DNA from: Tragulus kanchil | Taxonomy: Eukaryota > Chordata > Mammalia > Artiodactyla > Tragulidae | Reading direction: 5' to 3' | DNA length: 64,000 nt | Assembly (NCBI GenBank): GCA_022376925.1 | Contig: JAIOJX010000026.1 | Span: forward strand, 198,996,400-199,060,399 | Shown: positions 49,472 to 61,233 of the stretch, in pieces | How the letters are laid out: every line of letters begins with the position of its first letter | Position numbering within the stretch: the stretch's first letter is position 1 | The notes under the pieces: model-generated | Databases searched by the model: none | Told to the model about the DNA's origin: nothing | Seen by the model: only the letters and a program-made list of their open reading frames with translations | Position numbers and translations under genes: made by a program

Positions 49472-50310
49472 GTGCTGATTTAACCACTCAGGAAAACAGG
49501 CCGTTTCTCATACAGTTAAACATACACCTAGCGATTTCACTCCTAGAGGGGTTTCCAACAGAACTGAAAACATCTTTACAAAACAATGTATGAAAAGATG
49601 TACCTAGCAACCTCATTCACAATAGCACACAGTTAGGAACAACCAAAAAGACAGACAAAAGAATGGCTGACAAATTGTAGTAAATTCAAGCAACAGAATG
49701 TTGCTAAGCAGCACAACAGAGGGAACTACTGAGGGGCAACAACACGGATGAATCTCAGAGACAGGAAGCAGAGTGAAAGGAGACAGAAAGACGAGAGCAC
49801 ATACAGGAGATGCCACCATTTAAGTTCTCAAACAGGCAAAACTAATCTAAGGAAAAACAGATAAATAAAGTAAGTGCTGTTTTGTCTCTTTGGTTGGAGG
49901 GAGGGCCGGGACTAGAGAGTCTGGAAAGGGGTCAAAGGAAATTTTAAAGGAAGATGCAAATGTTTTGTAGTCTGATGGGATCTAGATTACACTAGTGTAT
50001 CTGCCTATCGGAAGCCTATATATAGTATTTGAACATGTATGAAAATTAAAAGATTTATAAATAATAAATAATACTATAACTCAATAATAAAATACAACCC
50101 AATTAAAAATGAGCTTGAGACTTTGTTAATGATTAAAAGATATATATGAATGATCAATAAGCACATAAAAATAGTCAACATCTTTAGGCACCATGGAAAT
50201 GCAAATAAAAGCCACAATGAGATACTTCCTACATACTCATGAGAATGGCTAAAATTACAGGCAGACAATATTGAACGTTAGAAGGGATGCAGAGCAGCTA
50301 GAACTCTCCT

Positions 50311-50547
50311 GTGTGTTATGCATGTTAAGCCGCTTCAGTCATGTCCAACTCTTTAAGATGCCATGGACTGTAGCTGGCCAGACTCCTCTGTCCATGGGAT
50401 GCTGTCCAAGCAAGAACACTGGAGTGGGTTGCTGTGCCCTCCCCACCAGGGGACCTTCCCATTCCAGGGATCGAACCTGCCTCTCTTACGAGACGACTCC
50501 TGCACTGGCAGGTGGATTCTCAACCACTAGCACCACCTGGGAAGGCC
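50311..50547 (-). mobile_element. Bov-tA SINE nested in L1, antisense, copy 2
   Basis: Duplicate of 49235-49471 in block 20; one base differs at about 50433. Confidence 0.85.
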
Positions 50548-51251
50548 GTGCTGATTTAACCACTCAGGAAAACAGGCCGTTTCTCATACAGTTAAACATA
50601 CACCTAGCGATTTCACTCCTAGAGGGGTTTCCAACAGAACTGAAAACATCTTTACAAAACAATGTATGAAAAGATGTACCTAGCAACCTCATTCACAATA
50701 GCACACAGTTAGGAACAACCAAAAAGACAGACAAAAGAATGGCTGACAAATTGTAGTAAATTCAAGCAACAGAATGTTGCTAAGCAGCACAACAGAGGGA
50801 ACTACTGAGGGGCAACAACACGGATGAATCTCAGAGACAGGAAGCAGAGTGAAAGGAGACAGAAAGACGAGAGCACATACAGGAGATGCCACCATTTAAG
50901 TTCTCAAACAGGCAAAACTAATCTAAGGAAAAACAGATAAATAAAGTAAGTGCTGTTTTGTCTCTTTGGTTGGAGGGAGGGCCGGGACTAGAGAGTCTGG
51001 AAAGGGGTCAAAGGAAATTTTAAAGGAAGATGCAAATGTTTTGTAGTCTGATGGGATCTAGATTACACTAGTGTATCTGCCTATCGGAAGCCTATATATA
51101 GTATTTGAACATGTATGAAAATGATACCTAGAAATAGTAAGAATGACAATGACAATAATAAGAATTTAACGAGGAGTGGGACATGAGAAGAATAAACAAG
51201 AATGCTGGTAATTGTTGAAGGTGGATAATGGAACTGTGTTACCTAATGTTT

Positions 51252-51528
51252 ACTTTTTAATTTTATTTATTTATTTTTGGCTCTTGGGTTTTCACTGCTG
51301 CTGCAGGCTCTTCTCCAGTTGCAGGGAGTGGGGGCTACTCTCTAGTTGAGGGGAGCAGGCTTCTTGTTGCGGTGACTTGCTGTGGAACTCGGGCTCTAGG
51401 GCACATGGGCTTCAATAGTTGTGGCTCAAGGGCTTAGCTGCTCCCCAGCACGTGGGATCTTCCCAGATCAAGGATCGAACCCGTGTTTCCTGCATTGGCA
51501 GGTGAACTCTTTACCACTGAGCTACATG
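51252..51528 (-). mobile_element. CHR-type SINE nested in L1 3' UTR, antisense
   Basis: TTTATTTATTTATTTTTGGC tail and head near ACCACTGAGCTAC. Flanked by related ATGTTTACTTTTTA and ATGTTTATTTTTTA, a probable target-site duplication. Its head half recurs at 52600-52732 in block 21. Confidence 0.8.
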
Positions 51529-51798
51529 TTTATTTTTTATACATCTGAAATTTTCCACAGTAAATAAGAGGAAATGAACAACTGTAGACAGTAACATGAA
51601 GAATGAAGTAGCAAGAGGGGGATTTGACCAAAGTTACCTGCACTGTATTTCCCGTCCTTTAATGGTTGCAAAGGCTGAAAGTTACACAAGGGAACTCACA
51701 GTTGTGGTCAATCGAATTACCTGCCTGTCACTATAGAACACAGGAACTGCTCAGATTAATCAGAACATATTAACTTCTTATCATTCACTAACAATATC

Positions 51799-52161
51799 TC
51801 AGATCAGAATCCAAGCTACAGAAAGCATTAGAGACCTTTTATTCAAACTTTTTAAATTTAAGCAATAAGAACCAGACTTCGTCTTCAAGATTTGGTTGCT
51901 ACCTACTTCTCTGTTTCCCGTGGCACCAGGCTCATGCCCTCCAGCCCTGGCATCTTGTTCATGCCTCTGTGCTCTGGTCCTCTCACTGGCCCCCTTCCCT
52001 GAAGAACCGTCCTCTCTCTCCTTCCCTCTGGCCCTCATCTTGTTTGGCCTGGAGAGGATGCCCCTTTGGGGAACAAGCTGTTTAAGCATCACCTCCTGTG
52101 TGAGGTCACTCATGGCACCTGTAGTAATCAGCCGTGCTGCTTTACTGATGCGTGACTCCAA
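51799..52161 (-). CDS. Unidentified ORF, copy 1 (possible exon or retrocopy fragment)
   Basis: An open frame of about 120 codons on the minus strand. It runs from an in-frame stop just upstream of about 52175 (no ATG at its start) to a stop at 51799. The first third looks protein-like (LESRISKAARLITTGAM). The middle is rich in Arg, Glu, Gly and Lys, and the end is low-quality. An AG dinucleotide precedes the frame near 52185, so it could be an exon, and it would lie inside a PEX7 intron. No poly-A tract or target-site duplication was seen to support a processed copy. I do not recognise the family. It may be non-coding. Confidence 0.25.
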   Translation of the reverse strand: MESRISKAARLITTGAMSDLTQEVMLKQLVPQRGILSRPNKMRARGKEREDGSSGKGASERTRAQRHEQDARAGGHEPGATGNREVGSNQILKTKSGSYCLNLKSLNKRSLMLSVAWILI

Positions 52162-52599
52162 CTCTTTGGGGGCAGTAACCGTGCTGTGCTATGACATAAC
52201 CATGAGTCAGGAAAGATTAGCTCGAAGAATTTATTTTATAGATTAAGATGGCACCGCTTGACTTTTTCTCATATTCACACTACAGCAGCAGAGGTGGAAG
52301 CCATGTTGAGTCTGTCCAGCAGAAACTGTGCCTCACAAAAGGCTGATCAACGCTCGTTATCTGCCTAATTCAGCAACTGTTAAGTTTTTATGCCCTGGAA
52401 CACAAAGTTCATTATACAAATGTACTTGTCTCATTTATGCATGTATCTGTTCCAGTGCTGGGCCTTTCTGTATGTTTTATCAACTATTACAGGGAAGAGA
52501 ATCAGAGACATGAGACTTAAGCTACTAATGTAAAGCATCTGTAAATTATGTTTCTGAATCCTGATTCAGCACTCTGCAACCCAGCTGCTTGAGCTACCG

Positions 52600-52732
52600 G
52601 GCTCTAGGGCATGGCTCAATAGTTGTGGCTCAAGGGCTTAGCTGCTCCCCAGCACGTGGGATCTTCCCAGATCAAGGATCGAACCCGTGTTTCCTGCATT
52701 GGCAGGTGAACTCTTTACCACTGAGCTACATG
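52600..52732 (-). mobile_element. CHR-type SINE, partial duplicate at block junction
   Basis: Repeats 51390-51528. The first bases are scrambled next to junction 21. Confidence 0.75.
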
Positions 52733-53003
52733 TTTATTTTTTATACATCTGAAATTTTCCACAGTAAATAAGAGGAAATGAACAACTGTAGACAGTAACA
52801 TGAAGAATGAAGTAGCAAGAGGGGGATTTGACCAAAGTTACCTGCACTGTATTTCCCGTCCTGTAATGGTTGCAAAGGCTGAAAGTTACACAAGGGGAAA
52901 TCACAGTTGTGGTCAATCGAATTACCTGCCTGTCACTATAGAACACAGGAACTGCTCAGATTAATCAGAACATATTAACTTCTTATCATTCACTAACAAT
53001 ATC

Positions 53004-53366
53004 TCAGATCAGAATCCAAGCTACAGAAAGCATTAGAGACCTTTTATTCAAACTTTTTAAATTTAAGCAATAAGAACCAGACTTCGTCTTCAAGATTTGG
53101 TTGCTACCTACTTCTCTGTTTCCCGTGGCACCAGGCTCATGCCCTCCAGCCCTGGCATCTTGTTCATGCCTCTGTGCTCTGGTCCTCTCACTGGCCCCCT
53201 TCCCTGAAGAACCGTCCTCTCTCTCCTTCCCTCTGGCCCTCATCTTGTTTGGCCTGGAGAGGATGCCCCTTTGGGGAACAAGCTGTTTAAGCATCACCTC
53301 CTGTGTGAGGTCACTCATGGCACCTGTAGTAATCAGCCGTGCTGCTTTACTGATGCGTGACTCCAA
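53004..53366 (-). CDS. Unidentified ORF, copy 2
   Basis: Duplicate of the frame at 51799-52161, 1205 bases away, with the same deduced protein. It lies in the second half of a tandem duplicated block, so its conservation reflects duplication and is not evidence of selection. See the first copy for what can be seen in it. Confidence 0.25.
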   Translation of the reverse strand: MESRISKAARLITTGAMSDLTQEVMLKQLVPQRGILSRPNKMRARGKEREDGSSGKGASERTRAQRHEQDARAGGHEPGATGNREVGSNQILKTKSGSYCLNLKSLNKRSLMLSVAWILI

Positions 53367-53840
53367 CTCTTTGGGGGCAGTAACCGTGCTGTGCTATGAC
53401 ATAACCATGAGTCAGGAAAGATTAGCTCGAAGAATTTATTTTATAGATTAAGATGGCACCGCTTGACTTTTCTCATATTCACACTACAGCAGCAGAGGTG
53501 GAAGCCATGTTGAGTCTGTCCAGCAGAAACTGTGCCTCACAAAAGGCTGATCAACGCTCGTTATCTGCCTAATTCAGCAACTGTTAAGTTTTTATGCCCT
53601 GGAACACAAAGTTCATTATACAAATGTACTTGTCTCATTTATGCATGTATCTGTTCCAGTGCTGGGCCTTTCTGTATGTTTTATCAACTATTACAGGGAA
53701 GAGAATCAGAGACATGAGACTTAAGCTACTAATGTAAAGCATCTGTAAATTATGTTTCTGAATCCTTATTCAGCACTCTGCAACCCAGCTGCTTACTTAC
53801 TCAGAGCTCGTATGTATAACGAACAAATGTCAAGGCCACT

Positions 53841-53935
53841 GAATCAGCAAATGTTCATATACTCTATACTAAATTAATCGGTAATATGAATCAAAAAATG
53901 TTCATATACTCTATACTAAATTAACTGGTAATATG
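53841..53935. repeat. 47-base tandem direct repeat, two units
   Basis: Units at 53841-53887 and 53888-53935 share ATGTTCATATACTCTATACT and GGTAATATGA with three or four differences. Unlike the kilobase blocks, this is a small diverged duplication that looks genuine. Confidence 0.85.
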
Positions 53936-53977
53936 AGAACCTAAAATAGTAATGATACAGAGTCATGAATAGACTAT

Positions 53978-54282
53978 GGGCTTCCCAGGTGGCACTAGCA
54001 GTAAAGAATCTGCCTTCCAATGCAGGAGACAAGAGATGCAGGTTCAATCCCTGAACTGAGAAGATCCCCTGGAAGGCATGGCAACCCATTCCAGTACTCT
54101 TTTTTTTTTTCTGTTTTGCATCATTTGAGATTTTCCAGTTTTTTTTTTTTTTTACTTAATTATTTTTATTTTGCTTTTTGTCACTCCAGTACTCTTGCCG
54201 TGGAAAATTCCATGGACAGAGGACCCTGCCGGGCTACAGTTCATAGGGTTGCAAAGAACTGGACACAACTGAGTTGACTGAG
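53978..54282 (+). mobile_element. Bov-tA SINE interrupted by a nested T-rich insertion
   Basis: GGGCTTCCCAGGTGGCACTA head through TTCCAGTACTC, then an 84-base T-rich insert. The SINE then resumes at TCCAGTACTCTTGCCGTGG and ends GGACACAACTGAGTTGACTG. The word TCCAGTACTCTT at both edges of the insert is a target-site duplication. Confidence 0.9.
54101..54184 (-). mobile_element. Short retroposed insert inside a Bov-tA SINE
   Basis: Begins and is interrupted with runs of T (poly-A on the minus strand) and contains CTGTTTTGCATCATTTGAGA between two T-runs. Flanked by the 12-base duplication TCCAGTACTCTT. The source sequence is not recognised. Confidence 0.65.
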
Positions 54283-54346
54283 GAGATTCAAATGAATGCA
54301 AACACGATTTCTCCATTAACTAATTAATTAAACCACATCTAGTGCT

Positions 54347-54540
54347 GGGCTTCCCATGTCGCTCAGCGGTAAAGAATCTGTCTGCCAATGCAGGAGATGC
54401 AAGTTTGATCCCTGGGTCTAGAGGATCCCCTAGAGAAGGAAATGGCAATCTATTCCAGTACTCTTGCCTGGAAAATCCCACAGACAGAGGAGCCTGAGGT
54501 CACATAAGAGTTGGACATAACTTAGTGACTAAATAGCAAC
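54347..54540 (+). mobile_element. Bov-tA SINE, copy 1 (complete)
   Basis: GGGCTTCCCATGTCGCTCAG head, GTTTGATCCCTGGG B box, CAGTACTCTTGCCTGGAAAA core, BovB-derived tail ending at ACTTAGTGACTAAATAGC. Confidence 0.85.
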
Positions 54541-56533
54541 ATCTAATATTATGAGTTTTAAAAACCTAACAAGTAAAAAAAATAACAAAAAGGTAAGAAA
54601 AATAGTACTTTCCTAAACTAACAACAAGGCTCCAGATTCTCTAAGGGAGGCAATGCAGAGACTTCCTGGTAAAGAAAGGTGACCATGTAGTCTATGTGGA
54701 TCCGGGATGGGGCTCTCATTAATTACCATCAATACCCCATAACCTTGAAGGCACTGCTTCCTGCTTAGTTCTAAAACTTAAGGCAAACACAGGGCTTTTT
54801 CTTAATGTCTCATACTACCTATCTGAGGCCAGTCTAAAAAACATTAAAAAAAAAAAAAGACTTTGCTAAAAATAAGGGTTAACGAAAAGACCAATATGTA
54901 AATAAGTAAAGCAGATGATATGAAATATTCTGCTTTACTGGATGAGATCCACTCATTGCTTTAGCTTGTCAAATACAGCAAGGAGTCTTTCCCAGCCCCC
55001 ATCCCACTTCTCCACGGCAAAGCCATCTTTCCCTCCCGTCCCCAGGAATGTACTCCTGGCCATAAAGACTCCTTCAAGGCCAGACTCAGGACAGAGAATA
55101 AGACGATAACAGGATATCTCCTTTCTCCTCTATCAAAGATCCTCTTTCTCTGTTTCAGTCTCCTCTGTGAGGACTCATTTCTTTGCCCATTACCTTGCTG
55201 TCAGACAAAAACCATGAAAGACTGCAATCAACAAAAAGACTGCCTGGTATTCTTTCAGTGGAACGCTGGTGTTGTCCCAGAGCCCCACAGAGTTACCAGA
55301 TTCTACAGGGGTCTATGCCTTCCACTGTCCTGACTGGATTATTTTACAACTCTAAAGTTATAGAAAACTGATAGTAATCAAATGATTCTCCACCATTAAA
55401 GTTGCAAATGAAGGCAGTCCTATAGAGATGCAACTGAAGCCTAATCCTATCTCCCTATTTTAAAAGATGCCAAGGTGCAAGTTTGATCCCTGGGTCTAGA
55501 GGATCCCCTAGAGAAGGAAATGGCAATCTATTCCAGTACTCTTGCCTGGAAAATCCCACAGACAGAGGAGCCTGAGGTCACATAAGAGTTGGACATAACT
55601 TAGTGACTAAATAGCAACATCTAATATTATGAGTTTTAAAAACCTAACAAGTAAAAAAAATAACAAAAAGGTAAGAAAAATAGTACTTTCCTAAACTAAC
55701 AACAAGGCTCCAGATTCTCTAAGGGAGGCAATGCAGAGACTTCCTGGTAAAGAAAGGTGACCATGTAGTCTATGTGGATCCGGGATGGGGCTCTCATTAA
55801 TTACCATCAATACCCCATAACCTTGAAGGCACTGCTTCCTGCTTAGTTCTAAAACTTAAGGCAAACACAGGGCTTTTTCTTAATGTCTCATACTACCTAT
55901 CTGAGGCCAGTCTAAAAAACATTAAAAAAAAAAAAAGACTTTGCTAAAAATAAGGGTTAACGAAAAGACCAATATGTAAATAAGTAAAGCAGATGATATG
56001 AAATATTCTGCTTTACTGGATGAGATCCACTCATTGCTTTAGCTTGTCAAATACAGCAAGGAGTCTTTCCCAGCCCCATCCCACTTCTCCACGGCAAAGC
56101 CATCTTTCCCTCCCGTCCCCAGGAATGTACTCCTGGCCATAAAGACTCCTTCAAGGCCAGACTCAGGACAGAGAATAAGACGATAACAGGATATCTCCTT
56201 TCTCCTCTATCAAAGATCCTCTTTCTCTGTTTCAGTCTCCTCTGTGAGGACTCATTTCTTTGCCCATTACCTTGCTGTCAGACAAAAACCATGAAAGACT
56301 GCAATCAACAAAAAGACTGCCTGGTATTCTTTCAGTGGAACGCTGGTGTTGTCCCAGAGCCCCACAGAGTTACCAGATTCTACAGGGGTCTATGCCTTCC
56401 ACTGTCCTGACTGGATTATTTTACAACTCTAAAGTTATAGAAAACTGATAGTAATCAAATGATTCTCCACCATTAAAGTTGCAAATGAAGGCAGTCCTAT
56501 AGAGATGCAACTGAAGCCTAATCCTATCTCCCA
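54396..56533. repeat. Tandem duplicated block 22 (period 1078)
   Basis: 54396-55455 is repeated at about 55474-56533. The left edge cuts a Bov-tA SINE. A short filler lies at 55456-55473. Confidence 0.95.
55474..55618 (+). mobile_element. Bov-tA SINE, copy 2 (head missing)
   Basis: Repeats 54396-54540 at the left edge of the second copy of block 22; the head is absent because the block starts inside the element. Confidence 0.8.
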
Positions 56534-57025
56534 AGAGATGATTCTAATCATTAAATGTTACCGCCCACAGATACTGACCAGTTGTGCACCTATTAGTAAA
56601 TTCATTCTTACATTCACCAATTGCTTACATATGTCTGCTCTTTGGTTCCTTTGAGCTAGCTGTAAAATCCTTCACAAGGTACAAAAGGTCTCTGACACAA
56701 GTTCATACTAAACTTTTGTGAGAGCCACAACTGCCATTTTGAAAATTATCCTTTAAGACAGCCACAGAAAAGCCATTTCATTAAAAGAACAAACAAGAAA
56801 TAGGAATAAGGGGGCTGATAATTATACTAGGAAAAGGAGGCTAAGAATAATTACTAAAATGGGGTATGAAATTGAGCTCTACACATTCTGGCAGCAAAGG
56901 TCAAAAAGGCAAATAATAATAATGTAAGATATAAAAATATCACAATGAATTTACCAGTTCATCAGGGGAGATAAAGTTTTTTCTTCTAGAACCTAACTGT
57001 AAGAGAAATACATAATACACCTCCT

Positions 57026-57245
57026 TGGGCTTCCCAGGTGGCACTAGTGGTAAAGAACCTGCCTGCCAATGCAAGAGATCCAAGACTCAGGTTTGATCCC
57101 TGCGTCAGAAAGATCCCCTGGAGAAGGGAATGGCAAACCACTCCAGTATTCTTGCCTGGAGAATCCCACAGACAGAGGAGCCTGGTGGGCTACAGTCCAT
57201 GGGGTCACAAAGAGTCAGATATGACTGAGCAAAGCACAGCAGCAC
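57026..57245 (+). mobile_element. Bov-tA SINE, full length
   Basis: GGGCTTCCCAGGTGGCACTA head, AGGTTTGATCCCTGCGTCAG B box, AGTATTCTTGCCTGGAGAAT core, GGTCACAAAGAGTCAGATAT tail. Single copy and close to the family consensus as I know it. Confidence 0.9.
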
Positions 57246-57604
57246 AGAGTCACGTGAAGGGCTTGTTAGGACAGATGACTCGTCCCTTCCTCATGGCACT
57301 GGTTCTCAAAGTGTGTTCCTGAGAACAGACCCTCTCGTATCACTTAGGACTGATCTACAGCCTGGGGTCTTTAAACCACGGTCCACAGATGGGCTACAGA
57401 AAGTCCATAAATGCAACTTTATTTATGGGTATATACATTTTGAGGGAAGGGGAGTAAAAATCAACTATTTTCTTCAGATTCTCAATCCCTCACCCCACCC
57501 CTGCAAAAATTAATCCAGAGCATTCTCCATCTGAGAATTATAATCACCTAGGGAAGATTCTAAGAGGCAGCCAGAATTAAGAACCTCTGATACAGAACTC
57601 CTAA

Positions 57605-57690
57605 TATACAGTGCTCCCTCAGTATCTATTAGGGAGTAGCTCCAGGATCCCCCTGAACCATGGATGCTATGGATCCATGGATAAAGCTCT
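57605..57690 (+). mobile_element. DNA-transposon (Tigger/MER2-like) end fragment
   Basis: CAGTGCTCCCTCAGTATCTA and AGCTCCAGGATCCCCCTGAA resemble the terminal sequence of MER2/Tigger-type elements. Short and diverged. Confidence 0.45.
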
Positions 57691-58479
57691 ATCAATTAAC
57701 TAGGCTTTTCTCCTGTGCACTAACCTGGAGTTGTGAGGGAATACTCTGTTATTGAATAAAAGGAAATTTAGCATTGCTCAAAAAGTCTTTTAAAGGAAGA
57801 TTTCTCTTCCTATCTTGAGGAAAACGCAGAAGTAACTTTGGCATTAATACAATGGAAAACATTTTGTGCCATATTTTACATTTTTATTTAGAATCTGTTT
57901 CAAAACTGGTAGGCTGATATGTGACAGGAAGGAAGTGAACTGTGAGGAGGTCTAAGAAAGAAGAAACACTGAACTACGTTTAAAGAAAAACACTAGTCCT
58001 ACACCTGAAGCATTCTTAACCAGAAGTTTATGTGGCTTCCTATCTTACTCTACATAAGCTAGTGTACAGAATTTCTACTTGAACCCATAGAAAATTTCAT
58101 TACTCATTTAAACTATGGTAACAATATTTTAATTTTATTTTAGATTTGTACCCTGGTGAGTTTTAAGTGCACTAAAACAGTTTATAGATAAAACCCACAG
58201 GGCCAAATAAAGTAAATACACATTTTAAAACATCTGTCCTAAAGGGAAAAAATGGAGCAAAATCTTTCAGGCATCAAAGTTGAGGATATTATAACACTTG
58301 CATAATAAATTGGGCTCTATGCTTTATGATAACTATGGAGAAAATGAAAGTATTCTGGGTAACATAGCTTCTTTTTGCCAACAACATTCACATATGGATT
58401 AAACACTTCTGTACGCTTATACCTAAAGAGGAAGTTTTTAGAGTCAGTGATTATATATCTTGATCGAATCTTGGAATTA

Positions 58480-58612
58480 CACCCATTATCTTATAATAAC
58501 CTAAAATGGAATATAATCTGCAAAACTACTAAACCACTATGCTATACACCTGACACTAACACAATGCTGTAAATCAACTATACTTCAGCAACAGAAAAAG
58601 AATAAATGAAGA
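58480..58612 (+). mobile_element. L1 3' end fragment
   Basis: CTATACACCTGACACTAACA and TGTAAATCAACTATACTTCA are the hallmark of artiodactyl L1 3' UTRs, followed by an A-rich tail (AACAGAAAAAGAATAAATG). Strongly 5'-truncated. Confidence 0.8.
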
Positions 58613-59100
58613 ATGAAAAGTTCTAGCTTAGAGGCAACAAAACTGCATTATAAGTCCTCTGATAAAACTCTTAATCTTTTAAGAGAGGCTTTTTCTGACT
58701 CCTGACTCCCATCTCGGGTTTCTTGAAGGCGGGCAGCCAAGGCCTATCTTGTCTGACCCTCTCCTCTCAGCAGTGAGTGTGTATGTGGACACCACAGTAT
58801 AGGAGCCTCAGGGCTTGCCAACTCCTGCCCAAGGATATTCAAGCGGAAAACTTATTTCATTGCAAGCTCCCATTTTTGTACATTTCAGGCCTACGTCCTC
58901 TAAACTTCCTTTAATCTGAGATCAAAACACTAACCTTTTCAATAAAACTCAGAGTGAAAATTATCAACATTATTGGGAAAATGGTTTGTCAGAATGTTTT
59001 ATATTTCTTTTTTCAATGTAAACTTTAGAAGATCCATCTTTTTCATTATTGTTTTAAAAGCTCCTATCTTCTAGAGTAGTTAAAAATGACTAATAGGGTA

Positions 59101-61233
59101 AGAGTCCATATAACTTTTATTTTCAGTTATTTCAATTTCACTTTGAGCAGTGCATTTGTTATTTCTAATTTTAAGAGTAACCACATTAATTAGAAATATG
59201 AATTTCTTGCTACTATCCTAGAATGTCAATTTCTTTAAAACATGTAAGGAAGCATTCTTGAAAAATAGAATAGAAATGTATTATCTATCAAAATAGCCAA
59301 TTAACTTCTGAATTCAGCTATAGCATATACATCATGATATCATACATGGAATGCATTAAAGCAACTATATTAATTATTTTAGCATTTCCTATGCTTGAGA
59401 GCAACTGTATTAAACAAATATTTTACCATTCCCTATGTATTGGGCTAAATTCTATAGTAAGACCCAAGGACACTGAAGAAACAAATTCAGTCAATAAGGA
59501 GTTTATAATAAAACTTTATCATTGGTGGATCAAATGAGATTTGTTATAAAACATGCTCAGTAATAATGATCTTATAACTAAATGCAAATTTTGGAAAAGA
59601 AAACATTATAATGAAAATATCAGATTTTAAGTCCATGTGTAATCTGCAAAACGAATTCATATTTCTAGTTTATCATCTTCTCCATTTTATTAAAATGTTT
59701 ACACATGCCATTGATAAGGTAATTATTTCAAATGATTTAATATGGCTATTAATAAAGGAGAGAGGTCCTACAGACCGATTAAGAGGTTTACTTTATTGAC
59801 AAGTTTTCCATTTCCTATCATACTCCTTCTCAGTTTTGCACACAACTGCTTTTGCCCTTGGGAAATTTGTTTCATCTGTCTTTAGCAAAAAAATCTTAAG
59901 CAAAAATGGACAAGAGAAATCAGCGGAGGGAAGTAAAGAAAATGAAAGAAATCATAAAGAGTCAACTCTAAATTTTAAAATGCAGCTCACACTTTTGCAA
60001 TAGATTCAACTACATCAAATTATTTACTCAACCAGTTTTCCAAAGGAAGTGGCTACAGAGAAGAGTGTGGTTTATTATGTTAATCAACATGGGTTTAAAT
60101 AAAAGTAAGGAAAGCATTGACTAGTACACACAAAAAGGGTCCCTTTCTATTCATTCAAAACTAAACTGGCAAAAGAGTCCATATAACTTTTATTTTCAGT
60201 TATTTCAATTTCACTTTGAGCAGTGCATTTGTTATTTCTAATTTTAAGAGTAACCACATTAATTAGAAATATGAATTTCTTGCTACTATCCTAGAATGTC
60301 AATTTCTTTAAAACATGTAAGGAAGCATTCTTGAAAATAGAAGAGAAATGTATTATCTATCAAAATAGCCAATTAACTTCTGAATTCAGCTATAGCATAT
60401 ACATCATGATATCATACATGGAATGCATTAAAGCAACTATATTAATTATTTTAGCATTTCCTATGCTTGAGAGCAACTGTATTAAACAAATATTTTACCA
60501 TTCCCTATGTATTGGGCTAAATTCTATAGTAAGACCCAAGGACACTGAAGAAACAAATTCAGTCAATAAGGAGTTTATAATAAAACTTTATCATTGGTGG
60601 ATCAAATGAGATTTGTTATAAAACATGCTCAGTAATAATGATCTTATAACTAAATGCAAATTTTGGAAAAGAAAACATTATAATGAAAATATCAGATTTT
60701 AAGTCCATGTGTAATCTGCAAAACGAATTCATATTTCTAGTTTATCATCTTCTCCATTTTATTAAAATGTTTACACATGCCATTGATAAGGTAATTATTT
60801 CAAATGATTTAATATGGCTATTAATAAAGGAGAGAGGTCCTACAGACCGATTAAGAGGTTTACTTTATTGACAAGTTTTCCATTTCCTATCATACTCCTT
60901 CTCAGTTTTGCACACAACTGCTTTTGCCCTTGGGAAATTTGTTTCATCTGTCTTTAGCAAAAAAATCTTAAGCAAAAATGGACAAGAGAAATCAGCGGAG
61001 GGAAGTAAAGAAAATGAAAGAAATCATAAAGAGTCAACTCTAAATTTTAAAATGCAGCTCACACTTTTGCAATAGATTCAACTACATCAAATTATTTACT
61101 CAACCAGTTTTCCAAAGGAAGTGGCTACAGAGAAGAGTGTGGTTTATTATGTTAATCAACATGGGTTTAAATAAAAGTAAGGAAAGCATTGACTAGTACA
61201 CACACAAAAAGGGTCTTTCTATTCATTCACTCA
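59101..61233. repeat. Tandem duplicated block 23 (period about 1073)
   Basis: 59101-60158 is repeated at 60173-61233. It is AT-rich with no recognised gene. The end of the first copy is scrambled at 60145-60172. Confidence 0.95.

Larger units (their letters stand above)
48985..51122. repeat. Tandem duplicated block 20 (period 1074-1076)
   Basis: 48985-50043 is repeated at 50063-51122. Overlap with block 19 makes part of the L1 (near 47908-48196) threefold. Confidence 0.95.
46990..51575 (+). mobile_element. L1 LINE remnant (end of ORF2 and 3' UTR), internally duplicated
   Basis: From about 46990 the plus strand follows degraded L1 ORF2 (TTTACAATAGCATCAAATAA, TCATCAAAAGACACTGCTAA, ACAAAAGAATGGCTGACAAA). 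It continues into a 3' UTR ending TGAAATTTTCCACAGTAAAT near 51570. All frames are broken. A Bov-tA (49235-49471) and a CHR SINE (51252-51528) are inserted in it. Blocks 19 and 20 repeat large parts, so the real element here is about half the apparent length. The last 45 bases recur at about 52733-52775. Confidence 0.85.
51390..53785. repeat. Tandem duplicated block 21 (period 1203-1205)
   Basis: 51390-52590 is repeated at 52594-53785. The first 30 bases of the second copy have lost several bases relative to the first. Confidence 0.95.
57246..59100. other. Intronic or intergenic DNA without recognised gene
   Basis: AT-rich and unique apart from the transposon pieces listed separately. By gene order it lies within a PEX7 intron on the minus strand. 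Confidence 0.55.
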
